In this document: positions 27,157 through 35,808 of the stretch, piece after piece
Numbering within the stretch: position 1 is the stretch's first letter
Layout of the letters: each line of letters opens with the position of its first letter
NCBI RefSeq assembly: GCF_024198175.1
Contig: NZ_JAJVKV010000018.1
Span: 1-64,000, forward strand
Direction of reading: 5' to 3'
Source of the DNA: Pyxidicoccus xibeiensis
GTDB lineage: Bacteria; Myxococcota; Myxococcia; Myxococcales; Myxococcaceae
Length of the DNA: 64,000 bases
The notes under the pieces: model-generated
Databases searched by the model: none
Seen by the model: the letters and a program-made list of their open reading frames with translations, nothing else
Told to the model about the DNA's origin: nothing
Position numbers and translations under genes: made by a program

Positions 27157-28778
27157 GGAGCCCCCGCCAGGCGGGCACCTCCCCCGCGACGCGCCCCCAG
27201 CTCCAGGGGCCCGGAGTGCTGCGGCGCCGGTACGTGCGCAGCGCGCCCGGGGCTCCGCTGGAGTCCGTGCCGCTGGATGCGCCCGTGCGTTCGCCCACCG
27301 GCGGTGCGGAGGCACTGGCTCCCGAGGCCGCGACGTCTGGTGGCTCCGCCGCCGCGGTGGCGGACGCCTCGGGGAGCGTGGCTCCGGGGCGCGCTGGCGC
27401 ACCGTCGCCCGGTGGCTCCGTCGCCGCCGCGCGGACGGCGAACACCCGGGTCGGCTTCTTCCAGTCGGGTCAGCTGGTGCTGGTCTTCATCGGCCTGGTC
27501 ATCGGCTGTCAGCTCGCGCTGCTGGTGGAGGCCGTCGCGCCGCTGCGCATGGTGGTGCGCATCCTGTCGTTCGGGGTGAGCCTGCTGCTGCTCGTGGCGG
27601 TGCGGGGGCGGAGCCTGAAGCACCCGGCGCTTCCCTTCGTGCTGGGCGCGCTGGGCTTCACCGCGCTCAACCTCTTCAACCCGGGCACCGTCAGCCCGCT
27701 CGCGGGCCTGGCGCAGCTGGGCATCCAGCTGTCGGTCGCCGCGCCGCTCCTGTGGGTGACGCGGCTGTCCATCGACGCGAAGACGTTCCGCCGCACGGTG
27801 GCGCTGCTCTTCCTCTTCAACGTGGCGAGCGCGGGCGCGGGCGTGCTCCAGGTCTACTTCCCGGGCCGCTTCCAGCCCGCGCTGTCCTCCGCGGTGCAGG
27901 GCCAGGGTGACGCCTACCTGCGCAGCCTGGAGTTCGAGACGGCCAGCGGCCAGCGCGTGTACCGCCCCATGGGGCTGACGGACATGCCGGGCGGCGCGGC
28001 CACGGGGGCCTTCTACGCCGTGCTGCTGGGCGGAGGCTTCCTGCTGTCGGCGCGGCGTGTGCTGACGCGCGTGCTGAGCGGGGGCGGCATCCTGGTGGGG
28101 CTGCTCAGCCTCTACCTGTGCCAGGTGCGCGCCGCCGCCATCACCCTGCTGGTGTGCCTGCTGGCCATGGGCGCCGTGCTGGCGCTCAGTGGCCGGCTGA
28201 TGCGGCTGATGGCCCTGCTGGCCGTGGTGGGCGGCGCTGGAGTGGCGGCCTTCGGCTGGGCCGTCGCGGTGGGGGGCGACGTGGTGCTGGCGCGGTGGAC
28301 CAGCCTCTTCGAGGCGAGCCCCGACGAGGTCTACCGGAGCAACCGCGGCTACTTCCTGGAGGGCACCTTCGAGCACCTGCTGCCGGAGTACCCGCTGGGC
28401 GCGGGCCTGGGCCGCTACGGCATGGCCAATGCCTACTTCGGCGACAACAGCGACCCGTCCCGCCCCGCCCTGTGGGCCGAAATCCAGTGGACGGCCTGGG
28501 TGTACGACGGCGGCTTCCTGGTGATGGTGCTCTACCCGCTGGGCATGCTGGCCACGCTGTGGTGGGTGTTCCGCATCGCCCGGCGCAAGGACGACGTGGG
28601 GGGCGGCGAGTTCTGGCTGTGGGGCAGCGTCATCTTCGCGTACAACCTGGGCGCGCTCGCGCTGACCTTCAGCTATCCGTTCTTCCTGAGCCAGACGGGC
28701 ATGGAGTTCTGGCTGCTCAACGCGGCGCTGTATGGCGCCATGGCACATGCGAAGACCGTACACGCTCATCGCGGGTGA
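27153..28778 (+). CDS. wzy: Wzy-type O-antigen polymerase/ligase-like membrane protein
   Basis: 541 residues. The first ~95 are a low-complexity Ala/Pro/Gly/Ser tail, unusual for Wzy. About ten membrane helices follow. The largest periplasmic loop (~245-275) contains ESASGQRVYRPMGLTDMPGG-like residues, and a second holds YRSNRGYFLEGTF and LPEYPLGAGLGRYG (~395-430), the Arg-bearing pattern of the Wzy_C/O-antigen ligase family. It should polymerise flipped repeat units in the periplasm. ATG overlaps the previous stop (ATGA). A ligase role is possible, but adjacency to wzc favours polymerase. Confidence 0.8.
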   Translation: MRSPRQAGTSPATRPQLQGPGVLRRRYVRSAPGAPLESVPLDAPVRSPTGGAEALAPEAATSGGSAAAVADASGSVAPGRAGAPSPGGSVAAARTANTRVGFFQSGQLVLVFIGLVIGCQLALLVEAVAPLRMVVRILSFGVSLLLLVAVRGRSLKHPALPFVLGALGFTALNLFNPGTVSPLAGLAQLGIQLSVAAPLLWVTRLSIDAKTFRRTVALLFLFNVASAGAGVLQVYFPGRFQPALSSAVQGQGDAYLRSLEFETASGQRVYRPMGLTDMPGGAATGAFYAVLLGGGFLLSARRVLTRVLSGGGILVGLLSLYLCQVRAAAITLLVCLLAMGAVLALSGRLMRLMALLAVVGGAGVAAFGWAVAVGGDVVLARWTSLFEASPDEVYRSNRGYFLEGTFEHLLPEYPLGAGLGRYGMANAYFGDNSDPSRPALWAEIQWTAWVYDGGFLVMVLYPLGMLATLWWVFRIARRKDDVGGGEFWLWGSVIFAYNLGALALTFSYPFFLSQTGMEFWLLNAALYGAMAHAKTVHAHRG

Positions 28779-29889
28779 TTTCGTCGCCACTGGCGGCATG
28801 GACCGGGCCAACCTGGCGCTGGCGCTCTGGCTTGCGAAGCAGGGCGGCCCCGTGCGGCTGGTGGCGCACCGGGTGGCGGACGAGCTGCTCGGCTACCCCA
28901 ACGTGCGCTTCGTGCACGTGCCCAAGCCGGGCAATGCGTATCTGCTGGGCGAGCCGCTGCTGGACGCGGTGGGACGCGCCTGGGCGCTGCGCACGCGGGC
29001 CGAGGGCGGCCGTGTCCTGGCCAACGGGGGCAACTGCCCGGTGCCCGCGGCGAACTGGGTGCACTACGTGCACGGGGCCTATGTGTCCCGGCCCGTGGGC
29101 GGCGTGCTGAGACAGGTGAAGGGGCGGCTGAGCCACCAGCTCTACCTGCGCGGAGAGCGGCAGGCGCTGCGGCGGGCGCGGGTCATCATCGCCAACTCGG
29201 AGCGCACGCGGGCGGACCTGGTGGCGGCAACCGGGGTTCCGGAGTCGCGGGTGCGCGTCATCTACTACGGCGGCGACCCGGAGCGCTTCCGGCCCGCGTC
29301 TGCCGAGGAGCGGCGCGCGGCGCGGGCGGCGCTGGGCTGGCCGGAGTCGCGGCGCGTGGCGCTGTTCGTGGGGGCGCTGGGCGACAAGCGCAAGGGCTTC
29401 GACACACTCTTTCGCGCGTGGGCACGACTGTGCGGGCGCGGGGACTGGGGCGTGGACCTCAAGGTGGTGGGCGTGGGTGCGCAGCGCGAGGCGTGGGAGC
29501 GCGAGGCGGCGGCGAACGGGCTGGGCGAGCGCATCCAGTTCCTCGGCTTCCGCAAGGACGTGCCGGTGCTGCTGTCCGCGGCGGACCTGCTGGTGGCTCC
29601 CACGCGGTACGAGGCCTACGGGCTGGGCGTGCACGAGGCGCTGTGTGCGGGCCTGCCCGCGCTGGTGAGCCGCACGGCGGGCGTGGCGGAGCGCTACCCG
29701 GCCGCGCTGCAGGGGCTGCTGCTGGATGACCCGGACGACGTGGACGGGCTGGTGCGGCGACTGGAGGCCTGGCGCGAGCAGGAGGCGGCCTGGGCTCCCC
29801 ACGTGGCGGCGCTCTCCGAGTCCCTGCGAGCTCAGACGTGGGACGTCATGTCCGCCGCCATCTTCGACGTGATGGAGCGCGAGGGTTAG
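28747..29889 (+). CDS. Glycosyltransferase family 4
   Basis: 380 residues, GT-B fold, with GGMDRANLALALWLA near the N-terminus, VALFVGALGDKRKGFD (~203-218) and EAYGLGVHE (E(x7)E, ~290). It overlaps the 3' end of wzy by 32 bp if ATG 28747 is used; ATG 28732 is an alternative. Its TAG stop shares bases with the stop of the convergent GT gene (29886-29889). Acts on lipid-linked intermediates; sugar unknown. Confidence 0.9.
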   Translation: MRRPYTLIAGDFVATGGMDRANLALALWLAKQGGPVRLVAHRVADELLGYPNVRFVHVPKPGNAYLLGEPLLDAVGRAWALRTRAEGGRVLANGGNCPVPAANWVHYVHGAYVSRPVGGVLRQVKGRLSHQLYLRGERQALRRARVIIANSERTRADLVAATGVPESRVRVIYYGGDPERFRPASAEERRAARAALGWPESRRVALFVGALGDKRKGFDTLFRAWARLCGRGDWGVDLKVVGVGAQREAWEREAAANGLGERIQFLGFRKDVPVLLSAADLLVAPTRYEAYGLGVHEALCAGLPALVSRTAGVAERYPAALQGLLLDDPDDVDGLVRRLEAWREQEAAWAPHVAALSESLRAQTWDVMSAAIFDVMEREG

Positions 29890-31034
29890 CGTCGGTCCAG
29901 CGTCTCGGTGAAGAAGTCGAGGTGGGCCCGTGCGACGACGGGCCAGGCGAAGCGGGTGACGGCGCGCTCGCGCCCGTGCGTGGACAGCTCCCCGCGGCGC
30001 TCGGGATTCTCCAGCAGGCCGGCGAGCGCGGTGGTCCACGCGGCGGGGGAGGACTCGGGCAGCACGAGGCCCGCGTCGCCGATGGTGCGCGGTATCTCTC
30101 CGGAGTCACTGCCGAGCACGGGCACGCCGCAGGCGAAGGCCTCCGCGAGCATGCGGCCGAACTGCTCCTTCCACTTCGGGGTCGTCTGGCTGGGCGCGCA
30201 CAGCACGTCCATGGCGTTGAGCACGCGCGGCACGCCGGTGTGGGGCACGCCGGTGAGGACGCGCACCCGGTCTTCGTGGCGTGAGGCCCAGTCGCGCAAG
30301 GCGCCCTCCATGGGCCCACCGCCGACGAAGAGGGCGCGCCAGGGCGTGGTCAGCTTCTCCAGCGCCTCCATGAGGAGGGTGACGCCCTTCTCGGGGACGA
30401 AGCGTCCCAGGTAGCCGACCACGGGCGGGCCCGAGGGCGCCCATCCGAGCTCGCGGTGCAGGTCCTCACCGGCGGCGCGGTCGGGGTTGAACAGGTCCAC
30501 GTCCACGCCCATGGGGATGTAGCGCGCGGGGCGCTTCGCATAGCCGGGCCGGGCGAGCAGGTTGTCCTTCACCGTCTCGCCCCAGGCGACCCAGCCCGCG
30601 GAGCGCTGGACGACGAAGCGTTCCACCTGCGCGAAGGGGGGCGGGTAGCGCTTGGAGAGGTTCTGCGCGGTGCAGAAGACGAGCGGCACGCGGCGCGGGG
30701 TGAGGAGGGCCACCTCCAGGCCCGCGAGCACGTAAGGCTCTTCCCAGGAGTGCACCAGGTCCACGCCACCGGCGAGGCGCGCGCGCAGCTCCGGCCCGTA
30801 GACGAAGGCATGGAGCGAGCGGGTGAAGAGGGCGCGCACGTCCTCCACGCGCGCGGACTCACCCGGCTCGCGCTGGAGGGTGAGGGGGCTCAGGTCGCCG
30901 TGGAAGAAGCGGGGCGCCACGGCGGTGACGTCCCAGTCACCTCCGCCCACGCGCGCCATCTCGTTGGCGAGGCGCCGGTTGAGGGTGACGACATAGGAAT
31001 GCGAGACAGTGACGAGCCGGCGTTGCCGCTTCAC
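29886..31034 (-). CDS. Glycosyltransferase family 4
   Basis: 382 residues, GT-B fold, on the opposite strand to its neighbours. The donor site shows VVGYLGRFVPEKGVTLLMEAL (~199) read as the usual GR-x-x-x-EKG motif, and EQFGRMLAE (E(x7)E, ~290). GTG 31034 is the first start before VTVSHSYVVTLN. The TAA stop interlocks with the TAG stop of the convergent upstream GT. Probably transcribed from its own promoter between 31035 and 31226. Confidence 0.88.
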   Translation of the reverse strand: MKRQRRLVTVSHSYVVTLNRRLANEMARVGGGDWDVTAVAPRFFHGDLSPLTLQREPGESARVEDVRALFTRSLHAFVYGPELRARLAGGVDLVHSWEEPYVLAGLEVALLTPRRVPLVFCTAQNLSKRYPPPFAQVERFVVQRSAGWVAWGETVKDNLLARPGYAKRPARYIPMGVDVDLFNPDRAAGEDLHRELGWAPSGPPVVGYLGRFVPEKGVTLLMEALEKLTTPWRALFVGGGPMEGALRDWASRHEDRVRVLTGVPHTGVPRVLNAMDVLCAPSQTTPKWKEQFGRMLAEAFACGVPVLGSDSGEIPRTIGDAGLVLPESSPAAWTTALAGLLENPERRGELSTHGRERAVTRFAWPVVARAHLDFFTETLDRR

Positions 31035-31226
31035 GTGGGAGCCCTCGGGGACGCGGGGCGACCGAACCAGACCCGCACGGAGCGGTCAAGCCGGAGGCTG
31101 CGGTGTTCGGACGACGCATGCGCCTGGACGACTGTCCGCCCGGAGTGCACCAGGCGACACCCGCTGGCCGGGGACGGCGCGGGGTGGGCGAGGACCGCCG
31201 TAGCCTGCTCGCGAGGAGGTGGCGGA

Positions 31227-31694
31227 ATGGACCGGCTCCCGCGTTTCATCCCTCTTGCCGCCCTGCTGACGGGGTGTGCCACGGGGGGCTCGATGACCAT
31301 CGTCGAGGGGAGCCTCCGGCCCGAGCACTTCCAGTTCGTCACGGTTGTCCCGCAGACAGCGAGTGGTGCAGATGGCTGGCGCGCGGCCTGCGTCCACGTG
31401 GGGCTCAGCAGGGTTGCTGGAGAGTCGTACCTTTGCAGGCTTGGAATCGAAATGCCGATGGAGAACCTGGAAGACGGTCCCCTTTCCACGTCCCTGGCCC
31501 AGCGCATCGCCGCGGACTGCGCCAACCTGGCCGCGCGGCTCGCGTTCGAGTCCGTCACGCCCACGACCCCGCTCGTCCTCGCCTGTCAGGGGTTCAAGAC
31601 CACCTACGACACCACGCTGCGCCGCGCCTTTGCCGGCTCCCGTGTGAACGCGCGGTGTCATGCGAAGACCACCCCCGTCCAGGTAGGCCCCTGA
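31227..31694 (+). CDS. Small Cys-containing lipoprotein, family not recognised
   Basis: 155 residues with a lipoprotein signal ending LLTGC (Cys17). The mature protein has five more cysteines spaced through it (AACV, YLCR, DCAN, LACQ, ARCH), suggesting disulfides, and an Asn/Ala-rich helix around 95-110. ATG 31227 follows GAGGAGGTGGCGGA, a strong ribosome site. It is four bases upstream of the next gene, so the two are almost certainly co-translated. No function is assigned; an envelope or immunity-type role is conceivable. Confidence 0.7.
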   Translation: MDRLPRFIPLAALLTGCATGGSMTIVEGSLRPEHFQFVTVVPQTASGADGWRAACVHVGLSRVAGESYLCRLGIEMPMENLEDGPLSTSLAQRIAADCANLAARLAFESVTPTTPLVLACQGFKTTYDTTLRRAFAGSRVNARCHAKTTPVQVGP

Positions 31695-31698
31695 CGCC

Positions 31699-32274
31699 AT
31701 GGACCTCTCGCCCGAAAAGCTGCTGGCCATCGCCCGGAACTACTGGCGTGCGGACAGGGAGTACGACGACGCGTTGGAGAGTCCGCCTGAGTTCAAGCGG
31801 TTCAGCCTTCTCTGGGACGAGACGCTGAGGGACGAGCTCGACAGGTGGCGCGCATTACAAGACTCGCTCCGCTCCGAGCTTCCCGACTTCAACCTTCATG
31901 ACGGAACGACCTCATCCGAGGGGGCCTTCCGGTTCATGGCCTATGCACACAGCCCGCGAAAACCACCGCCGTTTCGATTCGTCCTCGTCGGCTGCATCAG
32001 CATCCTGGCCCCGCTCTATACGGTCTATGGCGTGCAGTACGACTTCGTCGGAAGAGAGCGACACAACCCGAGGCTGAGCTTCGAGCCGCTGCCAGCGGAG
32101 ATGCGCGCGCCCGCTGAAGTCATCTCCCGAAGCATCGAGGCGACGTTCGACGTGCGCCGGCTCCCACGCGAGGTGGCCGACACACGCATTCCCCTCATCG
32201 TGCACAACAAGGCGCCGCCCGAGACGACCCTCTTCCACGCGTTCTTCGACAGCCAGCCCGACAATCTGCCCTGA
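31699..32274 (+). CDS. Hypothetical protein, partner of the upstream lipoprotein
   Basis: 191 residues, no signal peptide, charged N-terminal helices (EKLLAIARNYWRADREYDD) and a central hydrophobic patch (VLVGCISILAPLYTVYGVQYDF, ~95-115) too polar at its edges to be a sure membrane helix. I recognise no family. Base composition is visibly less GC-biased than the flanking GT genes, with more A/T third positions. The 4-bp spacing ties it to the lipoprotein. The pair could be a small polymorphic-toxin/immunity-like or envelope module, but nothing in it proves so. Confidence 0.7.
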   Translation: MDLSPEKLLAIARNYWRADREYDDALESPPEFKRFSLLWDETLRDELDRWRALQDSLRSELPDFNLHDGTTSSEGAFRFMAYAHSPRKPPPFRFVLVGCISILAPLYTVYGVQYDFVGRERHNPRLSFEPLPAEMRAPAEVISRSIEATFDVRRLPREVADTRIPLIVHNKAPPETTLFHAFFDSQPDNLP

Positions 32275-32357
32275 GGATTCGCTTGTCCGGAAGCGCGGCC
32301 CTGGACGAGGGTTGTCCCTTCGTAACCCGGACCCGTTCCCCCGCGACGAGGACCTCC

Positions 32358-34316
32358 ATGCGCATCGTCTCGCTCCTGCTGCTCGCAGCGCTCACCGGCT
32401 GTTCCACCACGCCTCCCGCGCCGCCACCACCAGCACCCGCCGCGGAAGCCGCGGTCCCCGCCGCGCCGCCGCCCACCACGGGGCTGCTCTCCGGTCAGGT
32501 GCTGCGCTCCAACGGAGCGCCCGCCGCCGGCGCGAAGGTGGATGTGCTGCTGCACGACGCGTCGTGGGACCTGAGGCGGGACCCGCTGAAGACCACCGCA
32601 CAGGCAGGGCCGGATGGCCGTTTCCAGGTGGGCCCGCTCGCTCCCGGCACGTACGCCGTCGCCGCCTTCCTTCCCGAAGGAACGATTGTCTTCGCCAGAC
32701 CGGTGGGCCTGAAGGCGGACACGGCCACGCCGCCCGTCGAGCTGCGCGTGGGTGAGACGCCCTTCACCCTCAAGGGCGCTGTCACCGACGAGGAGGGCCG
32801 TGCCCTTCCTGGCGCCGCGCTGCGGGTGGTGAAGCCCGGCATGCCCTACGACGACGTGTCCTTCCTCCCGCCCCTGCCGGAGGGACGCTTCGAGCTGCGG
32901 CTCGCGGATGGCAACTACAGCCTCGTCGCCTCCGCGCCCGGCTTCGCGCCCCGGATGCAGCGTGTGGCCCCGAAGCCAGGTGAGTCCGTGGAGGTGCGCC
33001 TGGAGCGAGTCCTCACCCCAGAGGAGCAGCAGGCCGCGGTGGAGTGGATGAAGCGCACCGCCGTACCCCTGAAGACGGTGGAGGCGGGCCACGGGTTCGA
33101 GGATGTTCGCAAGCTGAAGCCGGTCCTGAAGGACGTCCGCGTCGTCGCGCTGGGCGAGGCGACGCACGGCACGCGCGAGTTCTTCCAGCTCAAGCACCGC
33201 ATGCTGGAGTTCCTGGCCACGGAGCTGGGCTTCACCGTGTTCGCCATCGAGGCGAACTTCACCGAGGCGCGCGCCGTCAACGAGTACGTCCTCACCGGCA
33301 AGGGCGACCCCGCACAGGTGCTGGCCGGCCTCTACTTCTGGACGTGGAACACCGAGGAGGTGCTGGAGCTCATCCGCTGGATGCGCCGCTACAACGAGGA
33401 CCCCGCGCACAAGAAGAAGCTGAAGTTCTACGGCGTGGACATGCAGGTCCCCCGGGTCTCCACCGCCAAGGTGCTGGAGTACCTGGCGCAGGTGGACGCC
33501 GACCACGCCGCGCAGGTGAAGGAGCCCCTGACACCCCTCACCACCGCCAACCCCTGGGCCCTTCCGCCGGAGCAACAGCAGACGGCGCTGGCCACGCTGC
33601 GGGAGGTGGCGAAGCGCTTCGATGCACGGCGCGCGGACTACACGCGCCGCTCCGGGAAGCAGGCCTGGGCGCTGGCGCGGCAGGACCTCACCATCTCGCT
33701 CCAGGCCACGGAGAAGATGACGGCCGAGGCCAACTACGAGCAGCGGGACCGCGCCATGGCCGAAAACCTGCGCTGGATTCTGGAGCACGAAGGCCCGGGC
33801 ACGAAGGCGGTGCTGTGGGCGCACAACGGCCACGTGTCGCGGGGCCCGGGCGAGTGGTTGGACCGCCCCATGGGCCGGCACCTCGCAGACACCTTCGGCA
33901 AGGGCCTCTATGTCTTTGGCTTCGCCTTCAACCAGGGCGCGTTCCAGGCCATGAACATGTCGAGCGCCGCCGCGCCCGAGCGAAGAGGCGTGGTGGAGTT
34001 CACCGCTTCCCCTGCGCCCGAGGACAGCCTGGACGCGGCGCTCACGAGCACGGGCCTGCCGGTGTTCGCGCTCGACCTGCGCGCGGTGCCGGCCTCCGGC
34101 CCCGTGAGGGAGTGGTGGAAGCGCGCCCACCGGTCCAGAGACGTCGGCTCCGTCTACTCGGACGAGGGCTACCCGCTCGCCAGCATCCACGCCTTGCAGC
34201 TCTATGACGGCCTGCTGTTCGTGGAGCGCACCACCCGCGCTCGCCCCAACCCCATGCTGCCCCCTCCGCCCGCCAGCGAGGCCGAGGCGAAGCAGCGCCA
34301 GGGCGCGACACCATAG
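32358..34316 (+). CDS. Erythromycin-esterase-like lipoprotein with carboxypeptidase-regulatory-like domain
   Basis: 652 residues. Lipobox LTGC with Cys15, then a Pro/Ala linker. A CarboxypepD_reg-like beta-sandwich (~45-115, SGQVLRSNGAPAAGAKV) and a second similar strand set (~135-200) precede the erythromycin esterase family domain (~235-620). Its active-site motif is E267-A-T-H270 in GEATHGTREF, with AIEANF, TWNTEEV and WAHNGH (~488) downstream. Classical Ere enzymes are cytoplasmic; this one should be outer-membrane anchored, so macrolide resistance is not a safe inference. ATG 32358 gives the signal peptide; the frame upstream is leaderless. Confidence 0.85.
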   Translation: MRIVSLLLLAALTGCSTTPPAPPPPAPAAEAAVPAAPPPTTGLLSGQVLRSNGAPAAGAKVDVLLHDASWDLRRDPLKTTAQAGPDGRFQVGPLAPGTYAVAAFLPEGTIVFARPVGLKADTATPPVELRVGETPFTLKGAVTDEEGRALPGAALRVVKPGMPYDDVSFLPPLPEGRFELRLADGNYSLVASAPGFAPRMQRVAPKPGESVEVRLERVLTPEEQQAAVEWMKRTAVPLKTVEAGHGFEDVRKLKPVLKDVRVVALGEATHGTREFFQLKHRMLEFLATELGFTVFAIEANFTEARAVNEYVLTGKGDPAQVLAGLYFWTWNTEEVLELIRWMRRYNEDPAHKKKLKFYGVDMQVPRVSTAKVLEYLAQVDADHAAQVKEPLTPLTTANPWALPPEQQQTALATLREVAKRFDARRADYTRRSGKQAWALARQDLTISLQATEKMTAEANYEQRDRAMAENLRWILEHEGPGTKAVLWAHNGHVSRGPGEWLDRPMGRHLADTFGKGLYVFGFAFNQGAFQAMNMSSAAAPERRGVVEFTASPAPEDSLDAALTSTGLPVFALDLRAVPASGPVREWWKRAHRSRDVGSVYSDEGYPLASIHALQLYDGLLFVERTTRARPNPMLPPPPASEAEAKQRQGATP

Positions 34317-34325
34317 CGCCCGCCG

Positions 34326-35552
34326 TCAGCGGCCGGGCACCAGCGTCCGGTACACCGCGAGCACCTCGCTCGCGTACCGCTCCCGGGAGTACCGCCGCAC
34401 GGCGGTGCTCCGCGCCGCCTCGCCCAGCCGCGTCCGCAGCGCGCCGTCTTCCAGCAGCGTGCGCAGCGCCACCACCAGGGCGTCCATGTCTCCTGGAGGC
34501 ACGGCCAGCGCGTCCACGCCGTCGGTGAGCCCCTCCGCCGCGCCGCTCGCCCGGGAGACGATGGCCGGCCGCCCGCACGCCAGCGCCTCGGCGATGGTGA
34601 GGCCGAAGGGCTCTCTCCGCGTGCTCGCGTGTACGAACACGTCCAGGGCGCGGTACACGGACGCGGGCTCCGGCTGGAATGGCACCAGGCCCGCGCGGCC
34701 GGTAAGGCCCCGCGAGGCGATGAGCCGCCGCAGCTCGTCCTCGGAGAACTGCGAGCCGGGCGTCCGGTACAGCGGCGCCCCCACCAGGTAGAAGCGCACG
34801 GGCAGGGTGGGGTGCAGGCGCACCAGCTCCGCGGCCGCCTCCAGGAAGACGTCATGCCCCTTCCAGCGCGCGTACGTGGCGATGAGCCCCACGCGCAGCG
34901 TGCCCTCGGGCGCGGGAGCCAGCCCCGCCAGCGCATCCAGGCGCGCACCGTCCCCGGGGCCCGGAGAGAAGCGCTCCACGTCCACGCCGTTGTAGACGAC
35001 GTGCACCGGCACCCGGCCCAGCACCTGCCGCGTGTCCTCGCCCACCGCGCGCGAGTTGGCGATGGCCGCCGAGGCCAGCGGGGCCAGCGTCCCCAGCGCG
35101 CGGCGCACCAGCGGGCGCTCGCCGAGGAAGTCATGGATGTGCCACACCCGCTTCAGCGGCAGTCCCACCGTGAAGGGACTGAGCAGGTGCGTCTTGATGC
35201 CGTTGGAGTGCAGAAGGTCCGGGCCGATGGAGGCCACCTCCCGGCGCAGGGTGCGGCCGTAGTCCACCAGCAGCGCCGGTGTGGGTGCCAGGCTGCGCGC
35301 GAAGCGCAACGCCTCTACGGGCCCCCGTCCACGCAGGGCGCTGTCACCCAGCGCGGACAGGCGCTCCGGCAGGGGCTGCAGCCGCGCGTCCACCCCCAGC
35401 GCACGCGCCTCGTCCAGCAGCGGCCCGGCCGTCCCCGCGAGCAGGTGGAGCGACAGCCCCGCCTCCTGCTGCTTCAGGCACGCCATCAGGTCCAGCAGCG
35501 CGCGCTCGGCGCCGCCGAGGATGCCCACCGGGTTGAGGAAGAGGATGCGCAC
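34326..35552 (-). CDS. Glycosyltransferase family 4
   Basis: 408 residues, GT-B fold with NPVGILGGAERALLDL at the N-terminus (~7-22), VGLIATYARWKGHD (~208-221) and EPFGLTIAE (E(x7)E, ~310). GTG 35552 start. Ends nine bases from the convergent esterase-like lipoprotein gene and diverges from the kinase at 35809. Part of the sugar-assembly set; specificity unknown. Confidence 0.9.
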   Translation of the reverse strand: MRILFLNPVGILGGAERALLDLMACLKQQEAGLSLHLLAGTAGPLLDEARALGVDARLQPLPERLSALGDSALRGRGPVEALRFARSLAPTPALLVDYGRTLRREVASIGPDLLHSNGIKTHLLSPFTVGLPLKRVWHIHDFLGERPLVRRALGTLAPLASAAIANSRAVGEDTRQVLGRVPVHVVYNGVDVERFSPGPGDGARLDALAGLAPAPEGTLRVGLIATYARWKGHDVFLEAAAELVRLHPTLPVRFYLVGAPLYRTPGSQFSEDELRRLIASRGLTGRAGLVPFQPEPASVYRALDVFVHASTRREPFGLTIAEALACGRPAIVSRASGAAEGLTDGVDALAVPPGDMDALVVALRTLLEDGALRTRLGEAARSTAVRRYSRERYASEVLAVYRTLVPGR

Positions 35553-35808
35553 GGCGGGACAGACCGAAGCAAACCCCCTTCATGGGGTCAAGGCGGACCA
35601 GGGGCTCACACTGATAAATCGCGTGAGACACGTGAAACACGGAAGTGCGCATGGCTGGAGAGAAGGCAGGCGACCCGGAGAAACTTTTTTTGCGACTTCC
35701 AGTGACATCCCTCGTTGCCCTTTGAATGCGTGCGGGCTGAGCAGAGGGGCAAGGGGTCAGGTGCGACCCTTGCCTGGCTGGGATGGCCTCCGCACGCGGG
35801 GACGGGCC
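35553..35808. promoter_or_regulatory. Divergent promoter region, GT / Ser-Thr kinase
   Basis: A 256-bp spacer, AT-richer than its surroundings (notably ACTGATAAATCG at ~35610 and AAACTTTTTTTGCGACTT at ~35684). It must carry promoters for both strands. I see no clear paired hexamers or operator repeats. Confidence 0.4.

Noticed and set aside
32358..34316. Reading the esterase-like gene as a macrolide-resistance determinant
   Set aside because: It is an exported lipoprotein with extra domains; family membership alone does not support resistance.
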